DNA from: Turneriella sp942492915
GTDB lineage: Bacteria; Spirochaetota; Leptospiria; Turneriellales; Turneriellaceae
Direction: 5' to 3'
DNA length: 64,000 bases
Assembly: GCA_942492915.1 (NCBI GenBank)
Contig: OW818662.1
Coordinates: 1,798,001-1,862,000 of the forward strand
Each line of letters begins with the position of its first letter. Position 1 is the stretch's first letter. The position numbers and the translations under genes were made by a program. Below, one piece after another: positions 47,659 through 56,610 of this stretch. The notes beneath the pieces are model-generated. The model ran no database searches and had not been told where the DNA came from. It saw nothing but the letters and a program-made list of their open reading frames with translations.

Positions 47659-48003
47659 CTATTTCTTTTTCTTTGGCGCTGTCTTGCTGCGTGTCGCAGA
47701 CTTACGTGCTGAAGGCCTGCCGCCGCGCGCTTTAGGCTCGGGAATAGCACGTACTTTGCGCGACGATTCACCGTGCGCGGGCGGAGTGATATCGCGCTCG
47801 GGAATGTGCTCCTGCGTTGTCTGCACAGGTTCGTTGCCCTGGTTCATACCTCGACGAAATTCGTGAATGCCAGCGCCAAGGCCGCGAGCCAGCTCGGGGA
47901 GTTTTTTTCCGCCGAAGAGCAGAAGCACAATGACCAACAGAAAAAGCATCTCGCCCATATTGGGCATACCGAACAGGAGAACCATGCCTGACCCCGGCGT
48001 CAA
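47659..48003 (-). CDS. tatA: Sec-independent protein translocase TatA
   Basis: 114 residues as called; the true start may be an internal Met (47985 or 47967) closer to the membrane helix. The layout is that of TatA/E: a short periplasmic start, one membrane helix (MLFLLVIVLLLF), the FGGKKLPELARGLGAGI hinge and amphipathic helix, then a charged tail that ends in a run of lysines. It forms the pore that moves folded proteins with RR signals. No tatB or tatC is adjacent. A likely substrate is the pirin at 23405. Confidence 0.9.
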   Translation of the reverse strand: MTPGSGMVLLFGMPNMGEMLFLLVIVLLLFGGKKLPELARGLGAGIHEFRRGMNQGNEPVQTTQEHIPERDITPPAHGESSRKVRAIPEPKARGGRPSARKSATRSKTAPKKKK

Positions 48004-48073
48004 AAGACAGGATGTAAAGGAGAAATCGAATAGTGGTGTACGCCGCCGCAGCGCACAATCATTATGTCACATC

Positions 48074-48574
48074 ATGCGGCGTACATTGCTCGGTGCAGCT
48101 TCTGTTTTTGTTATGATCGCATGCGTTGCACATTGCTCCGAGAAGGCGGGAAAACAGTCGGCAGAACCGGCAACTGAGCTGCGCGAAAATTCATTGCCCC
48201 CGACCGGCTCGGCCGCCGACGCCCCCGAATACGTGCGCAGCCTCTCGCTGCTCTACCCGCAGGCAGAAATCTACCGCGTCGAAAACCGTATCATTCAAAA
48301 ATCGAACCATCCGCTCACGGCAATTGCCGATTATTACAAGAAGGCGCTCGCGCGCCACGACTTTGCGCTCACCACCCGCCTCGAACAGTCTTCGGGTGCG
48401 CTGTTGCAGTTTGAACGAGCTGCCAATGCGGTAGCCGGCGGCAAATCAGGCAACGGGATGCCGCAGCAGTCAGAAGTGATCTCGGTTGATATCAGCAAGT
48501 TACCTTATGCAGACAACTACCTGATTCGCATCGGCCGCTCAGAGGTGGATTACAACCGTGGAAAATCCCCTTAA
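48074..48574 (+). CDS. Small lipoprotein of unknown function
   Basis: 166 residues from ATG 48074, start of the signal MRRTLLGAASVFVMIAC; a longer open frame upstream overlaps tatA and is rejected. The lipid-bearing Cys is probably the one in FVMIAC. The mature part contains SLLYPQAEIYRVENRIIQKS and IADYYKKALARHDFALTT. It has a mixed alpha/beta look and I do not recognise a family. The permease gene starts inside its last codons (48558), so the two are translationally coupled and probably work together. Confidence 0.78.
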   Translation: MRRTLLGAASVFVMIACVAHCSEKAGKQSAEPATELRENSLPPTGSAADAPEYVRSLSLLYPQAEIYRVENRIIQKSNHPLTAIADYYKKALARHDFALTTRLEQSSGALLQFERAANAVAGGKSGNGMPQQSEVISVDISKLPYADNYLIRIGRSEVDYNRGKSP

Positions 48575-49703
48575 AGCACTGCGGGAGAAACCGCAACCGC
48601 AAAACATGAAGCTTGATCGCAGCTACAGCTTTCTTGACTTTCACCGTTTTCTGCCATACGTCTTTTTTGGATTGTTTCTTTTTCTGCTCGGGCTCGTGAG
48701 CTTCGTCTACTACAGTTATATCTATGCATTCTTTATTTCGGGCATTCTGTTTATTCTCTTTCGAACGCCGCACCGCTACCTGCTGAAGAAGCTGAATGAA
48801 AGGCGTACGACCGCAGCGGTGATTTCGACGCTCGGCGTGATCATCATTCTGATCTTACCGGCGATTTTTCTGACGATTGCTCTCGTCACCGAAGCGAGGC
48901 ATGCGTCAGAGCTCGCGCGCGAGTGGTTCACTCCCGAAAAACTTTTTGAGATTCATCGCAACAACCCATGGATTCAGGGACGTCTCGACATCAGCGCCGA
49001 ACAATTACTGGCCTACCGCCTGCAGTTTCTCGATGTGGTGCGCAACAACCAGCTCGAAACGCTGCGCCGCGGCTGGACCTGGGCGCTGACGGGTATGAAA
49101 TTTTTCGTCGACTTCACTTTCGCACTGTTTATACTCTTTTTTCTTTTTCGCAGCGTCGACCGCATTGGCCTTACCGTTTACCGCAACCTACCGTTTCCCG
49201 ATAAGATTGAAAAGCACATCGGCGATCGTATGGTGCAGATTTTCGACGCCGTCGTAAAGGGCAACCTGCTCATTTCGGTCGCGCAGGGTGCGATTATCGG
49301 TATCGTGTTCTGGTTCTGCGACCTGAGTACCCCGCTGCTCTGGGGGGCGATTGCGGTACCGTTTGCGCTTATACCGGTGATCGGCACCGCGGTCGTCTGG
49401 TTACCCGGCGCGGTCTATCTCTATTCACACGACCACCAGACCATGGCGATCTCGATGGCGATTACCTGCCTTGTATTCTATTTCTTACTCGAGAACCTGC
49501 TGAAACCCGTACTGCTCGACCGCGATCTTAACCTGCATCCGTTATTTCTGTTTCTCGCAATTGTCGGCGGCCTCAACGCATTTGGCGTCAAAGGACTCAT
49601 TCTCGGCCCATTCATCGTGACGATGTTTGTCACGATCTGGGAACTCATCACCGAATGGAATCGTAATTTCTCTGAAGGAGAAGGCGAGCCTCCAAATGAA
49701 TAA
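48558..49703 (+). CDS. AI-2E family (PerM-like) membrane transporter
   Basis: 381 residues from a GTG. About eight membrane helices are arranged as in the AI-2E/PerM family: two at about 35-75, one at 95-115, then a soluble loop (about 115-185) and a C-terminal bundle with FDAVVKGNLLISVAQGAIIG, PLLWGAIAVPFALIPVIGTA, and KPVLLDRDLNLHPLFLFLAI. Members export AI-2, Na+/Li+ or unknown solutes. The hairpin at 49711 follows. The coupling with an upstream lipoprotein is unusual. Confidence 0.88.
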   Translation: MENPLKALREKPQPQNMKLDRSYSFLDFHRFLPYVFFGLFLFLLGLVSFVYYSYIYAFFISGILFILFRTPHRYLLKKLNERRTTAAVISTLGVIIILILPAIFLTIALVTEARHASELAREWFTPEKLFEIHRNNPWIQGRLDISAEQLLAYRLQFLDVVRNNQLETLRRGWTWALTGMKFFVDFTFALFILFFLFRSVDRIGLTVYRNLPFPDKIEKHIGDRMVQIFDAVVKGNLLISVAQGAIIGIVFWFCDLSTPLLWGAIAVPFALIPVIGTAVVWLPGAVYLYSHDHQTMAISMAITCLVFYFLLENLLKPVLLDRDLNLHPLFLFLAIVGGLNAFGVKGLILGPFIVTMFVTIWELITEWNRNFSEGEGEPPNE

Positions 49704-49710
49704 ATCTGAA

Positions 49711-49743
49711 TTTTGCTTTGGCGGCAAAGCCGCCAAAGCAAAA
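49711..49743 (+). terminator. Strong hairpin after the AI-2E-type gene
   Basis: TTTTGCTTTGGCGGC and GCCGCCAAAGCAAAA form a perfect 15-bp stem with an AAA loop, eight bases past the stop. The A/T ends mean that a T run would form on either strand. It ends just before the ftsQ-like start at 49752, so it separates the two transcripts. Confidence 0.75.
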
Positions 49744-49751
49744 AATACTAT

Positions 49752-50567
49752 ATGAGCTGGCAGAAACGATTACTCTCCACCGGAATCGCGTTATTCGTTG
49801 CTGGCAGCGCGCTGCTCGGCTGGTATATCTTTAAGCGCCACGGCGGCAGCGGCGACTGGCAGATTCACGTCGAAGGCAACCGCGTGCTCAGCGAAAAAGA
49901 AATACAAGATGTAGTGCTCTACCTGTTGCGCGCGGCAAATGACGGCGTCAGCTCAGACGAAATTCGTGACGCCCTGCTGCTGAATTCACGTATCGCAAGC
50001 GCCAAGGCGACCGTTTTGCCCGGCAAACGCATTAATATTACGATCAGCGAACGCCTACTCGAACACCTGCAGAACGAAGGCACCGGCATCGCAGAAAAAG
50101 ACAAGACGGGAGCGACGATCGTCGAAAATGCCGCGAGCCTGCATAAAGATCTCACCCCTGACAAAGTCATTTTCTACTTGACTTTTCGCATCGAATCAAT
50201 GACAGCGCAGGCGTCACCAAAAAGTGACATAATACGGTTGTGGAAAGACACGCAGGGAAAGTATGCATTTCTCTGGCAGCGTCTCGCCGAAATCGAGATC
50301 AGGCCGCTGAAAGATGGCAGCAGCTCGACACCTGACCCGACGGGCAAAACAGGTATCTGGCGCTACCGCATCTACTCGGCGGGCATACGCTCATGCGTTG
50401 TCTATGAGGGCCGCTTCTCAGAAGAGACCCTCAGGCGGCTCTGGGCAGTATACGCCTATCTCGAGGCAAAACTACCGCGTTCTGTAACCCTGGTTGACCT
50501 GCAAGAGAACAGCGCTATCATAAGAGAAATGAAACAAGCCAAAACCACCGCAGAGGCAGGCACGTGA
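49752..50567 (+). CDS. ftsQ: FtsQ/DivIB-like cell-division protein
   Basis: 271 residues from ATG 49752. A short cytoplasmic start and one membrane helix (LLSTGIALFVAGSALLGWYI) lead to a POTRA-like domain: WQIHVEGNRVLSEKEIQDVV and SRIASAKATVLPGKRINITI, then a beta domain to the end. This order and the position directly before ftsA and ftsZ fit FtsQ, the divisome scaffold linking early and late proteins. Sequence identity to known FtsQ is low, as usual. The stop overlaps the ftsA start (GTGA). Confidence 0.82.
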   Translation: MSWQKRLLSTGIALFVAGSALLGWYIFKRHGGSGDWQIHVEGNRVLSEKEIQDVVLYLLRAANDGVSSDEIRDALLLNSRIASAKATVLPGKRINITISERLLEHLQNEGTGIAEKDKTGATIVENAASLHKDLTPDKVIFYLTFRIESMTAQASPKSDIIRLWKDTQGKYAFLWQRLAEIEIRPLKDGSSSTPDPTGKTGIWRYRIYSAGIRSCVVYEGRFSEETLRRLWAVYAYLEAKLPRSVTLVDLQENSAIIREMKQAKTTAEAGT

Positions 50568-51799
50568 GCTACGATTCAGGTATGGGCGGCGGGCGCATTA
50601 TCGCCGCGCTCGATCTCGGCTCAAGCAAGACGGTCGCGATTGTGGCGCGCGTTGCGTCGGCCGATGAGGTCGAAGTCATCGGTCTGGGCGTTGTCGAATC
50701 GCGCGGGGTCAAATCCGGCTCGGTGACCAATATAGAGCTCACCGTCAAGGCAATACGCGACGCGATCGAAGAAGCCGAACTGATGTCGGCGCTCGACATC
50801 GACGAAGTTATCATCAATATTTCAGGCAAAAATGTGCACGGCGCAAACCATGGCGGTATGGTAACGATTACCGGCCGCGACCGAATCATTACGCATGCGG
50901 ATGTATTCCGTGTGATCGACACCGCGCAGAATGTGCGCATACCGGCAGACCAGGAAGTCTTGCACGTGCTTTCGCGTGAATTCAAAGTCGATGACCAGGC
51001 CGGCATCAAAGACCCGCTTGGCATGGTCGGGGTTCGGCTCGATGCGCAGGTGCACATCGTCACGGCACCGATCTCACAATTACAGAATACTGAAAAAGCT
51101 GTCGAGCAGGCAGGCGTGCGCGTGTCGAACAAAGTGCTGAGCGCGCTCGCCTCGAGCCAGGCGCTGCTCACCGAAGCGGAAAAAGATCTGGGCGTCGCGA
51201 TCTGCGATATCGGTTCAGGTGTGATCGACCTCATCATTTACGTCGACGGCGGCGTCGAATACTCTGCGACGATCTGCCTCGGCGGGCAGCACGTCACTCA
51301 AGACCTCTCGATTGGACTCAAAACGCCGATCGATGCAGCTGAAATTCTGAAAAAGCGCCGCGGCACCTCGCGCGCAGCAGATGTCGATCCGATGGAGATG
51401 GTCGATGTGCCTTCTGTCGGCGAAAGGCCGGCACGACAAATACCGCGCCGCGATCTGGCGCTGATCATCGAAGCGCGCATGCGCGAGATACTTGAACTGA
51501 TCGACATTGAAATCATGAAATCCGGCAGAAAAAATATATTGGCCGGCGGCATCATTTTCACCGGTGGCGGTGCGCAACTTGAGGGACTTGTCGGCCTGGC
51601 CGAAGAGGTTCTGCAACTAGGTGCATCCGTCGCTTATCCAAAGGGCTTGTTGGGAATTTCAGACAAGGTTGCTTCACCCCCCTTCAGCACGGCTGCAGGC
51701 TTATTGCTGTACCAGGCGCGCTACGGGGAAACAGAAACACAAAAAGGCACACGCAACCTGTTTGGCAAGATGAAGAATTGGTTACAGAAGAATCTATAA
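50564..51799 (+). CDS. ftsA: Cell-division protein FtsA
   Basis: 411 residues from a GTG. FtsA is an actin-like ATPase that tethers FtsZ to the membrane. Visible: LDLGSSKTVAIVAR (phosphate 1), the 1C domain, AICDIGSGVIDLIIY (phosphate 2), and FTGGGAQLEGL (adenosine). The C-terminal amphipathic helix NLFGKMKNWLQKNL is the membrane anchor. It is coupled to ftsQ upstream and ftsZ follows after 15 bases. Confidence 0.96.
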   Translation: MSYDSGMGGGRIIAALDLGSSKTVAIVARVASADEVEVIGLGVVESRGVKSGSVTNIELTVKAIRDAIEEAELMSALDIDEVIINISGKNVHGANHGGMVTITGRDRIITHADVFRVIDTAQNVRIPADQEVLHVLSREFKVDDQAGIKDPLGMVGVRLDAQVHIVTAPISQLQNTEKAVEQAGVRVSNKVLSALASSQALLTEAEKDLGVAICDIGSGVIDLIIYVDGGVEYSATICLGGQHVTQDLSIGLKTPIDAAEILKKRRGTSRAADVDPMEMVDVPSVGERPARQIPRRDLALIIEARMREILELIDIEIMKSGRKNILAGGIIFTGGGAQLEGLVGLAEEVLQLGASVAYPKGLLGISDKVASPPFSTAAGLLLYQARYGETETQKGTRNLFGKMKNWLQKNL

Positions 51800-51814
51800 A
51801 CCCAGGAGCACGCA

Positions 51815-52978
51815 ATGCTAGCATTTGAAGAGAAGAAAAAATCACCCGCAACGATAAAAGTAGTCGGAGTCGGCGGCGGTGGCATGAACGCCATTGAGCG
51901 CATGGTAACGATGAACCTCGAAGGTGTCGAGCTCATTGCGATGAACACAGACGAACAGGTGCTCGAACGCTCGCACGCGCCCATCAAGGTAGCACTGGGC
52001 GCTAAGCTCACGCGCGGCATGGGTGCAGGTGGTGTACCCGATATCGGCGCGCAAGCCGCTATGGAAGACCGTGAGAAAATTATGAATGTGCTCAAGGGCG
52101 CTGACATGGTCTTTATTACGGCAGGTATGGGTGGCGGCACAGGTACTGGTGCTGCACCGATCGTTGCCGAAGTCGCACGCGAACTCAAAGCACTGACGGT
52201 AGGCGTGGTTACCCTGCCCTTCATCGTCGAAGGCGACAAACGAATGGGATATGCAAAACAGGGACAGAATAACCTGCGCGACCGCGTCGACACGCTGATC
52301 ACGATTCCCAATGAAGCGATCTTCAAGGTCATCGACAAGAAAACTTCGGTCGGGGCAGCCTATAAGCTCATCGACGACATGCTCTACCGGGCAGTGCGCG
52401 GCATCAGTAACATCATTAATTCAACCGGTTTTGTGAACGTCGACTTTGCAGACGTGCGCACGGTCATGGGCCAGAATGGCGATGCAGTCATTGGTCTCGG
52501 CGAGGGCACGGGTGAAAACCGCGTAGCCGAAGCGTTGCAGAGCGCAATCCACCACCCTCTCTTGAATGGCAAAACCATCGATGGCGCTCAGGCGGTGCTG
52601 ATCAATGTGGTCGGCGGTTCAGACTTTGCGCTCTACGAGTACCACGAGATTCAGAAGCAGATTCACGAACAGGTTTCAAAAGATGCGGTCATCATCGTCG
52701 GGTTTACCGAAGACGAGACCAAAGACAACCACGTTTCGATTACGGTAATCGCCACGGGTTATCGCCGCAAAGATGCAGCAGTGGGTACGCCCGCGGCGCA
52801 GCAAGCGCAGCAGCCCCAATTCAAACCGCAGATTCTGCCGCGCACCGGCACCGAAGACGGCGGCTACCGCAGCCCTGCGCAGCAGGGCCTTGATTTTCCG
52901 CGCGTTGATGCGACCGTTCAGGCGGCAACATTCGATATTCCAACTTTTCTTCGCAAGATGCCAAAAGTTGAGGGTTAA
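51815..52978 (+). CDS. ftsZ: Cell-division protein FtsZ
   Basis: 387 residues with a ribosome site (CCAGGAG) before ATG. FtsZ is the tubulin-like GTPase of the division ring. Seen: VVGVGGGGMNAIERMV, MNTDEQVL, the tubulin signature GMGGGTGTGAAP, the T7 loop NVDFADVRTVM and a Gln/Pro/Ala-rich linker. The C-terminal peptide FDIPTFLRKMPK, with the DIPxFLR core, binds FtsA. A strong hairpin closes the operon. Confidence 0.98.
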   Translation: MLAFEEKKKSPATIKVVGVGGGGMNAIERMVTMNLEGVELIAMNTDEQVLERSHAPIKVALGAKLTRGMGAGGVPDIGAQAAMEDREKIMNVLKGADMVFITAGMGGGTGTGAAPIVAEVARELKALTVGVVTLPFIVEGDKRMGYAKQGQNNLRDRVDTLITIPNEAIFKVIDKKTSVGAAYKLIDDMLYRAVRGISNIINSTGFVNVDFADVRTVMGQNGDAVIGLGEGTGENRVAEALQSAIHHPLLNGKTIDGAQAVLINVVGGSDFALYEYHEIQKQIHEQVSKDAVIIVGFTEDETKDNHVSITVIATGYRRKDAAVGTPAAQQAQQPQFKPQILPRTGTEDGGYRSPAQQGLDFPRVDATVQAATFDIPTFLRKMPKVEG

Positions 52979-52980
52979 TG

Positions 52981-53017
52981 TGATTTACAGCTGCGGCTCG
53001 GCCGCAGCTGTAAATCA
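52981..53017 (+). terminator. Hairpin after ftsZ
   Basis: TGATTTACAGCTGCGGC and its complement form a perfect 17-bp stem with a TCG loop, two bases past the ftsZ stop. No T run follows. The comEC-like ATG is at 53024, so its ribosome site lies inside this structure, which could limit its translation. Confidence 0.7.
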
Positions 53018-53023
53018 GAGATT

Positions 53024-54868
53024 ATGCCCTGGCCGTATCTTTGCCTGACTTTTATTACCCTGTGCCTGAATCGTTCAGGTTATACTGTGGCGGCCACCAT
53101 TTCGGCAGCTTGTTGTTCGCTATTTCTTTACTTTGACCTTAAACGTGCTCCACGTCGGCTTTATGCTGGCATCGTCCTGGGTTTTATGCTTGGCTTCTGG
53201 CTTTTCATGCTGCGCAGCTCGGCTCTCACGCCCGAAGCTGTTTTGCCGACACAAGGCACCGCCCGCGTCACGGGAGTTTCGCGGAAATCCGTAATTGTTG
53301 AAACTGCCGAACGCCAGCGGCTGCGGCTCATGGGTTTCAAGGGTCGCGCGCTGCCACAAAAGCACGACCTCGTCAAATATAGCTGCGAGGTGCGGCCGAT
53401 TCCCGAATCGACCTTTGCGGTTTTTGAAAGGCTATCGGGCACGCGCGCATGGTGTCAGGTAACCTCGCTGCAGATACAAGACTCGGCCAAAGGCCCCGTC
53501 GTCAAGATAAGGCAGCGGATCTTGCAGTTTCTGGAACATAAATTTGCCGCTCTCGGCAAAGATTCGCTGATCGCCGCGTTTCTGCTAGGCGACACCGACG
53601 ATTTGTCTGCGCGCGAACTCGCGGCGTTTCGCGACATGGGGCTGATGCACCTGTTTGCCGTTTCGGGACTCAACATTGCCTTGCTGTTTGCGCTGCTTTA
53701 CCTGCCCTTTCGCGCGCTGAAGCTTAAGGTTGTCGGGGCAGCACTCGGTTATCTGGTCGCAACGGCTTTCCTGGTCTTACTCGATTTTCCCGTGCCGCTG
53801 CTGCGCGCGTGGCTGTTTATGACTATCGCCGTCGCGATGCGCCTTTTGGACAGACGCATCACCTCATGGACTTTGCTTTTTCTGACCGCGGTGATTGTCG
53901 AGATCTGGTTTCCGCTCTCAACCTTTTCGATGTCGTTTATTCTTTCATTTGGCGTGACCGCGGCGATTCTCGTGTTTTACGAACCGCTGCGCTTCTGTTT
54001 CAGGGCAACGCACCGCCTCGGCAATCTGGTCGCGGCGCACGTTGCGCTCTCGCTCGCCGCCGGTTTGCCGGCGATGCTGCTGACGTGGTTGCTTTTTGGT
54101 AATGCGAATCCTGTGGCGCTTCTGTACAACCTGCTGCTGGTTCCGTTCTCAGGGCTGTACCTGTTTTCAGCGCTCGTTTTTCTTTTCGCGGATTTTGCCC
54201 GATACGCGATTTTGGCTCTCGACCAGGTCTACCTGGGCATGGCGACGCTCCACAGTGATTACATCATGCGTCTTTTTCCCGCTGCAGAACCCGTGAGCCG
54301 CGTTGTTTCTTTTGTGCTGGTAGCGGCGCTACTCGCCGCGCTGGTGATACTTCAGTACCGCAGACGACTATGGTCTGCTCGGCGTAATCTGCGCTTTGTC
54401 GTGCCAGCAGCGGCGTTTGCGCTGTTATTGCCGTACGCTCTGGTGAAATATCCCGCCCGCGCGTTCTATGCATTACCCAACCAGGTGTTCATCTATAAAG
54501 AACGCAAACTTGACATTCTGGGAAAACGGCTCTTCGCCGATGCTTCTGCATCTGAACCCGTACTTTGCTTTCCGGTTACTGCAAAAACCGAACACAGTGC
54601 TGCTACAAATGAACGTGCCCCCGATTTGATCATCCAAGACAAAAACTGCTTCGTTTTCACCGGCGGAATGAAACCAGAACTTTGGCGGGCGACCGCCCTC
54701 GCAGCGTGCAGCGAACTGAACGTTTTGCAATCCTCAAAAAGCAAAACGTCTGCCGCTGAGTGGCGACCGCTGTTCACGGCATTTGGTTACGGCGGCGAAG
54801 TCAAGATACGCCGCTATTTCACCTGGTACGGTGACAGGGTGGGTAACTGCATCAAAGAAAACCTGTAG
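53024..54868 (+). CDS. ComEC/Rec2-like membrane protein lacking a metallo-beta-lactamase domain
   Basis: 614 residues. The N-terminal helices and OB-like part (to about 170) lead to the competence domain (about 175-450) with LGDTDDLSARELAAFRDMGL and HLFAVSGLNIALLFALLYLP. ComEC carries single-stranded DNA through the inner membrane in transformation. Full ComEC has a C-terminal metallo-beta-lactamase domain with HxHxDH; no such motif exists here. The last 130 residues (LPNQVFIYKERKLDILGKRL to the end) may be its degenerate remnant. The start is close to the ftsZ hairpin. Confidence 0.85.
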   Translation: MPWPYLCLTFITLCLNRSGYTVAATISAACCSLFLYFDLKRAPRRLYAGIVLGFMLGFWLFMLRSSALTPEAVLPTQGTARVTGVSRKSVIVETAERQRLRLMGFKGRALPQKHDLVKYSCEVRPIPESTFAVFERLSGTRAWCQVTSLQIQDSAKGPVVKIRQRILQFLEHKFAALGKDSLIAAFLLGDTDDLSARELAAFRDMGLMHLFAVSGLNIALLFALLYLPFRALKLKVVGAALGYLVATAFLVLLDFPVPLLRAWLFMTIAVAMRLLDRRITSWTLLFLTAVIVEIWFPLSTFSMSFILSFGVTAAILVFYEPLRFCFRATHRLGNLVAAHVALSLAAGLPAMLLTWLLFGNANPVALLYNLLLVPFSGLYLFSALVFLFADFARYAILALDQVYLGMATLHSDYIMRLFPAAEPVSRVVSFVLVAALLAALVILQYRRRLWSARRNLRFVVPAAAFALLLPYALVKYPARAFYALPNQVFIYKERKLDILGKRLFADASASEPVLCFPVTAKTEHSAATNERAPDLIIQDKNCFVFTGGMKPELWRATALAACSELNVLQSSKSKTSAAEWRPLFTAFGYGGEVKIRRYFTWYGDRVGNCIKENL

Positions 54869-54893
54869 TCCCCCCTGATTTCAGATAAAAGTT

Positions 54894-55655
54894 TCAGCGC
54901 GGCTTCGGCGCCACCTGAGCGGTGACCCAGATCGAGAGGTCGCGAAACGTTTCGGCGGCCTTGTAGACACCGGGGTAGATGACCTTGCCGCGGCGCTTTT
55001 CATAGGCAATGCGGATTTCTTTTGCGAGACCGTCTGGGGTACCAAACGGAATATTTTTCATTGCGTCTTTTTCAAAACGATCGCCTGCGTACTCAGACAT
55101 CGGTGTTTCGACAGGGCCCGGATACACCGTTAAAAATTGCAGCGCGGTGTCTTTGTATTCACCCGCGAGCGCGACAGCGAGCGATGCGAGCGCTGATTTC
55201 GACGCACAGTATTCTGCCATAAATGGTGTGGGCGTGATACCGCCTAAACTTGCAATATTGATGATCGCGCCCTCATTACGTTTCAGCATATCGGGCAAAG
55301 CGCGCCGCATCAACCGCGTCGGAGTTGTATAATTCAGTCTGAAGAGTTTATCGGCGTCTTCGTTCTTAATCGATTCGAAGCGATCGATGTTCTGCATGCC
55401 GGCATTGTTGATAAGAATACCTATCGGACCGCTTTCTTTCACGGCGCGATCAAGCGTCATTTCGGCAATCGTAGGCTCTGACAGATCTGCGGCGTAGACT
55501 GCCGATTTACCTTTAAGATCTTTTGCCAGCGCTTCAAGCAGGTTCTGCTTGCGCGAGACGAGTGAAAATACCGCCTCACCCTTGAAATACGCGTCGAATT
55601 CGCGCGCGATGGCGTTGCCGATACCGGTCGATGCGCCCGTCAGAAAAATGTGCAT
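54894..55655 (-). CDS. Short-chain dehydrogenase/reductase
   Basis: 253 residues, classical SDR length. Cofactor site TGASTGIGNAIAREFD, NNAGMQNI, and the active site Ser (NIASLGGITP) with Tyr-x3-Lys in YCASKSALASLAVALA. The cofactor is probably NADP(H), to judge by an Arg-rich segment after the second strand (SLVSRKQNLLEALA). The substrate is unknown. Convergent with the comEC-like gene; the map gene lies upstream on the same strand. Confidence 0.9.
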   Translation of the reverse strand: MHIFLTGASTGIGNAIAREFDAYFKGEAVFSLVSRKQNLLEALAKDLKGKSAVYAADLSEPTIAEMTLDRAVKESGPIGILINNAGMQNIDRFESIKNEDADKLFRLNYTTPTRLMRRALPDMLKRNEGAIINIASLGGITPTPFMAEYCASKSALASLAVALAGEYKDTALQFLTVYPGPVETPMSEYAGDRFEKDAMKNIPFGTPDGLAKEIRIAYEKRRGKVIYPGVYKAAETFRDLSIWVTAQVAPKPR

Positions 55656-55707
55656 GCGGCTGTCTGCGGCGCAGGCAACGCATTGTCCATTTTAATTCAG
55701 GGCAATT

Positions 55708-56490
55708 TCAGATCTTGAAGACGTCGGTCTCGGCACCTTTGGGCAGCGTGCAGTTGACCGGCCCCGAAGCGGTGAGCGCTACAGTGTGTTCGAAATGCGC
55801 GCTGAGACGCCCGTCGCGGGTGCGAATAGTCCATTTGTCGCTGTCGGTTGTCACGTCGAAGGTACCAGCGTTAACCATAGGTTCGATGGCGAGCACGAGG
55901 CCTGCCTTGAGACGCATGCCATTCTTGCGGTTGCCAAAGTTCGGCACCTGGGGTTCTTCGTGCACCGATTTGCCCACACCGTGCCCGACAAGTTTGCGCA
56001 CGACGGAAAATCCTCCGCCTTCTGCATGTTTTTGCACCGCTTCGCCGATTGCCCCCATACGATTCTCAACGCGCGCCTCGGCGATACCTTTGAAAAGCGA
56101 CTCTTGCGTTGTCACAATGATCTTTCGCGCTTCGTCAGAGATTTTGCCGACGGGCCATGTCCATGCGGTATCAGAAAAATAGCCGTCAAGAATCACGCCG
56201 AGATCGATACCGATAATATCACCTTCTCTCAGAACTTCGCTTCGTTTCGGCAGACCGTGCACAACCGCATCGTTCACCGATGTACAGATCGCACCAGGAA
56301 AGCCCCCGAAGCCCAAAAAAGAAGGTTTGGCATTCTTCTGCCTCAAATAATCGCGCACGATCGCATCGAGTTCGGCGGTGTTGGCCCCCGGTTTAATATA
56401 CTGGCGCAGCATCATGTGCGTTTCAAACGCGAGCATGCCTGAGGCCTGAATTTTTGCAATCTCTTTGCTCGTATAGATATGAATACCCAT
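55708..56490 (-). CDS. map: Methionine aminopeptidase, type I
   Basis: 260 residues from ATG 56490 (MGIHIYTSKEIAKIQASG). MetAP removes the initiator Met. The five metal ligands are visible: Asp in IGIDLGVILDGYFSD (two), His in GHGVGKSVHEEP, Glu in LAIEPMV and Glu in AHFEHTVAL. The length is standard. It is divergent from pdhC with a 120-base gap. Confidence 0.96.
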   Translation of the reverse strand: MGIHIYTSKEIAKIQASGMLAFETHMMLRQYIKPGANTAELDAIVRDYLRQKNAKPSFLGFGGFPGAICTSVNDAVVHGLPKRSEVLREGDIIGIDLGVILDGYFSDTAWTWPVGKISDEARKIIVTTQESLFKGIAEARVENRMGAIGEAVQKHAEGGGFSVVRKLVGHGVGKSVHEEPQVPNFGNRKNGMRLKAGLVLAIEPMVNAGTFDVTTDSDKWTIRTRDGRLSAHFEHTVALTASGPVNCTLPKGAETDVFKI

Positions 56491-56610
56491 GCGCCTATTG
56501 CCTGCTGCCACTCGATGGCGGTCAGTCAGATTGTCGCTCGTTCTCGCATCTCGTGTGTGACGTCAGGCAATTGGCTTGACTTCGCGTCGGTTCGCCGAAA
56601 GTCTTTACCC

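Noticed and set aside
47867..48073. Longer start for the small lipoprotein, overlapping tatA.
   Set aside because: The lipoprotein signal at 48074 would be internal, and the extension is a shadow of tatA.
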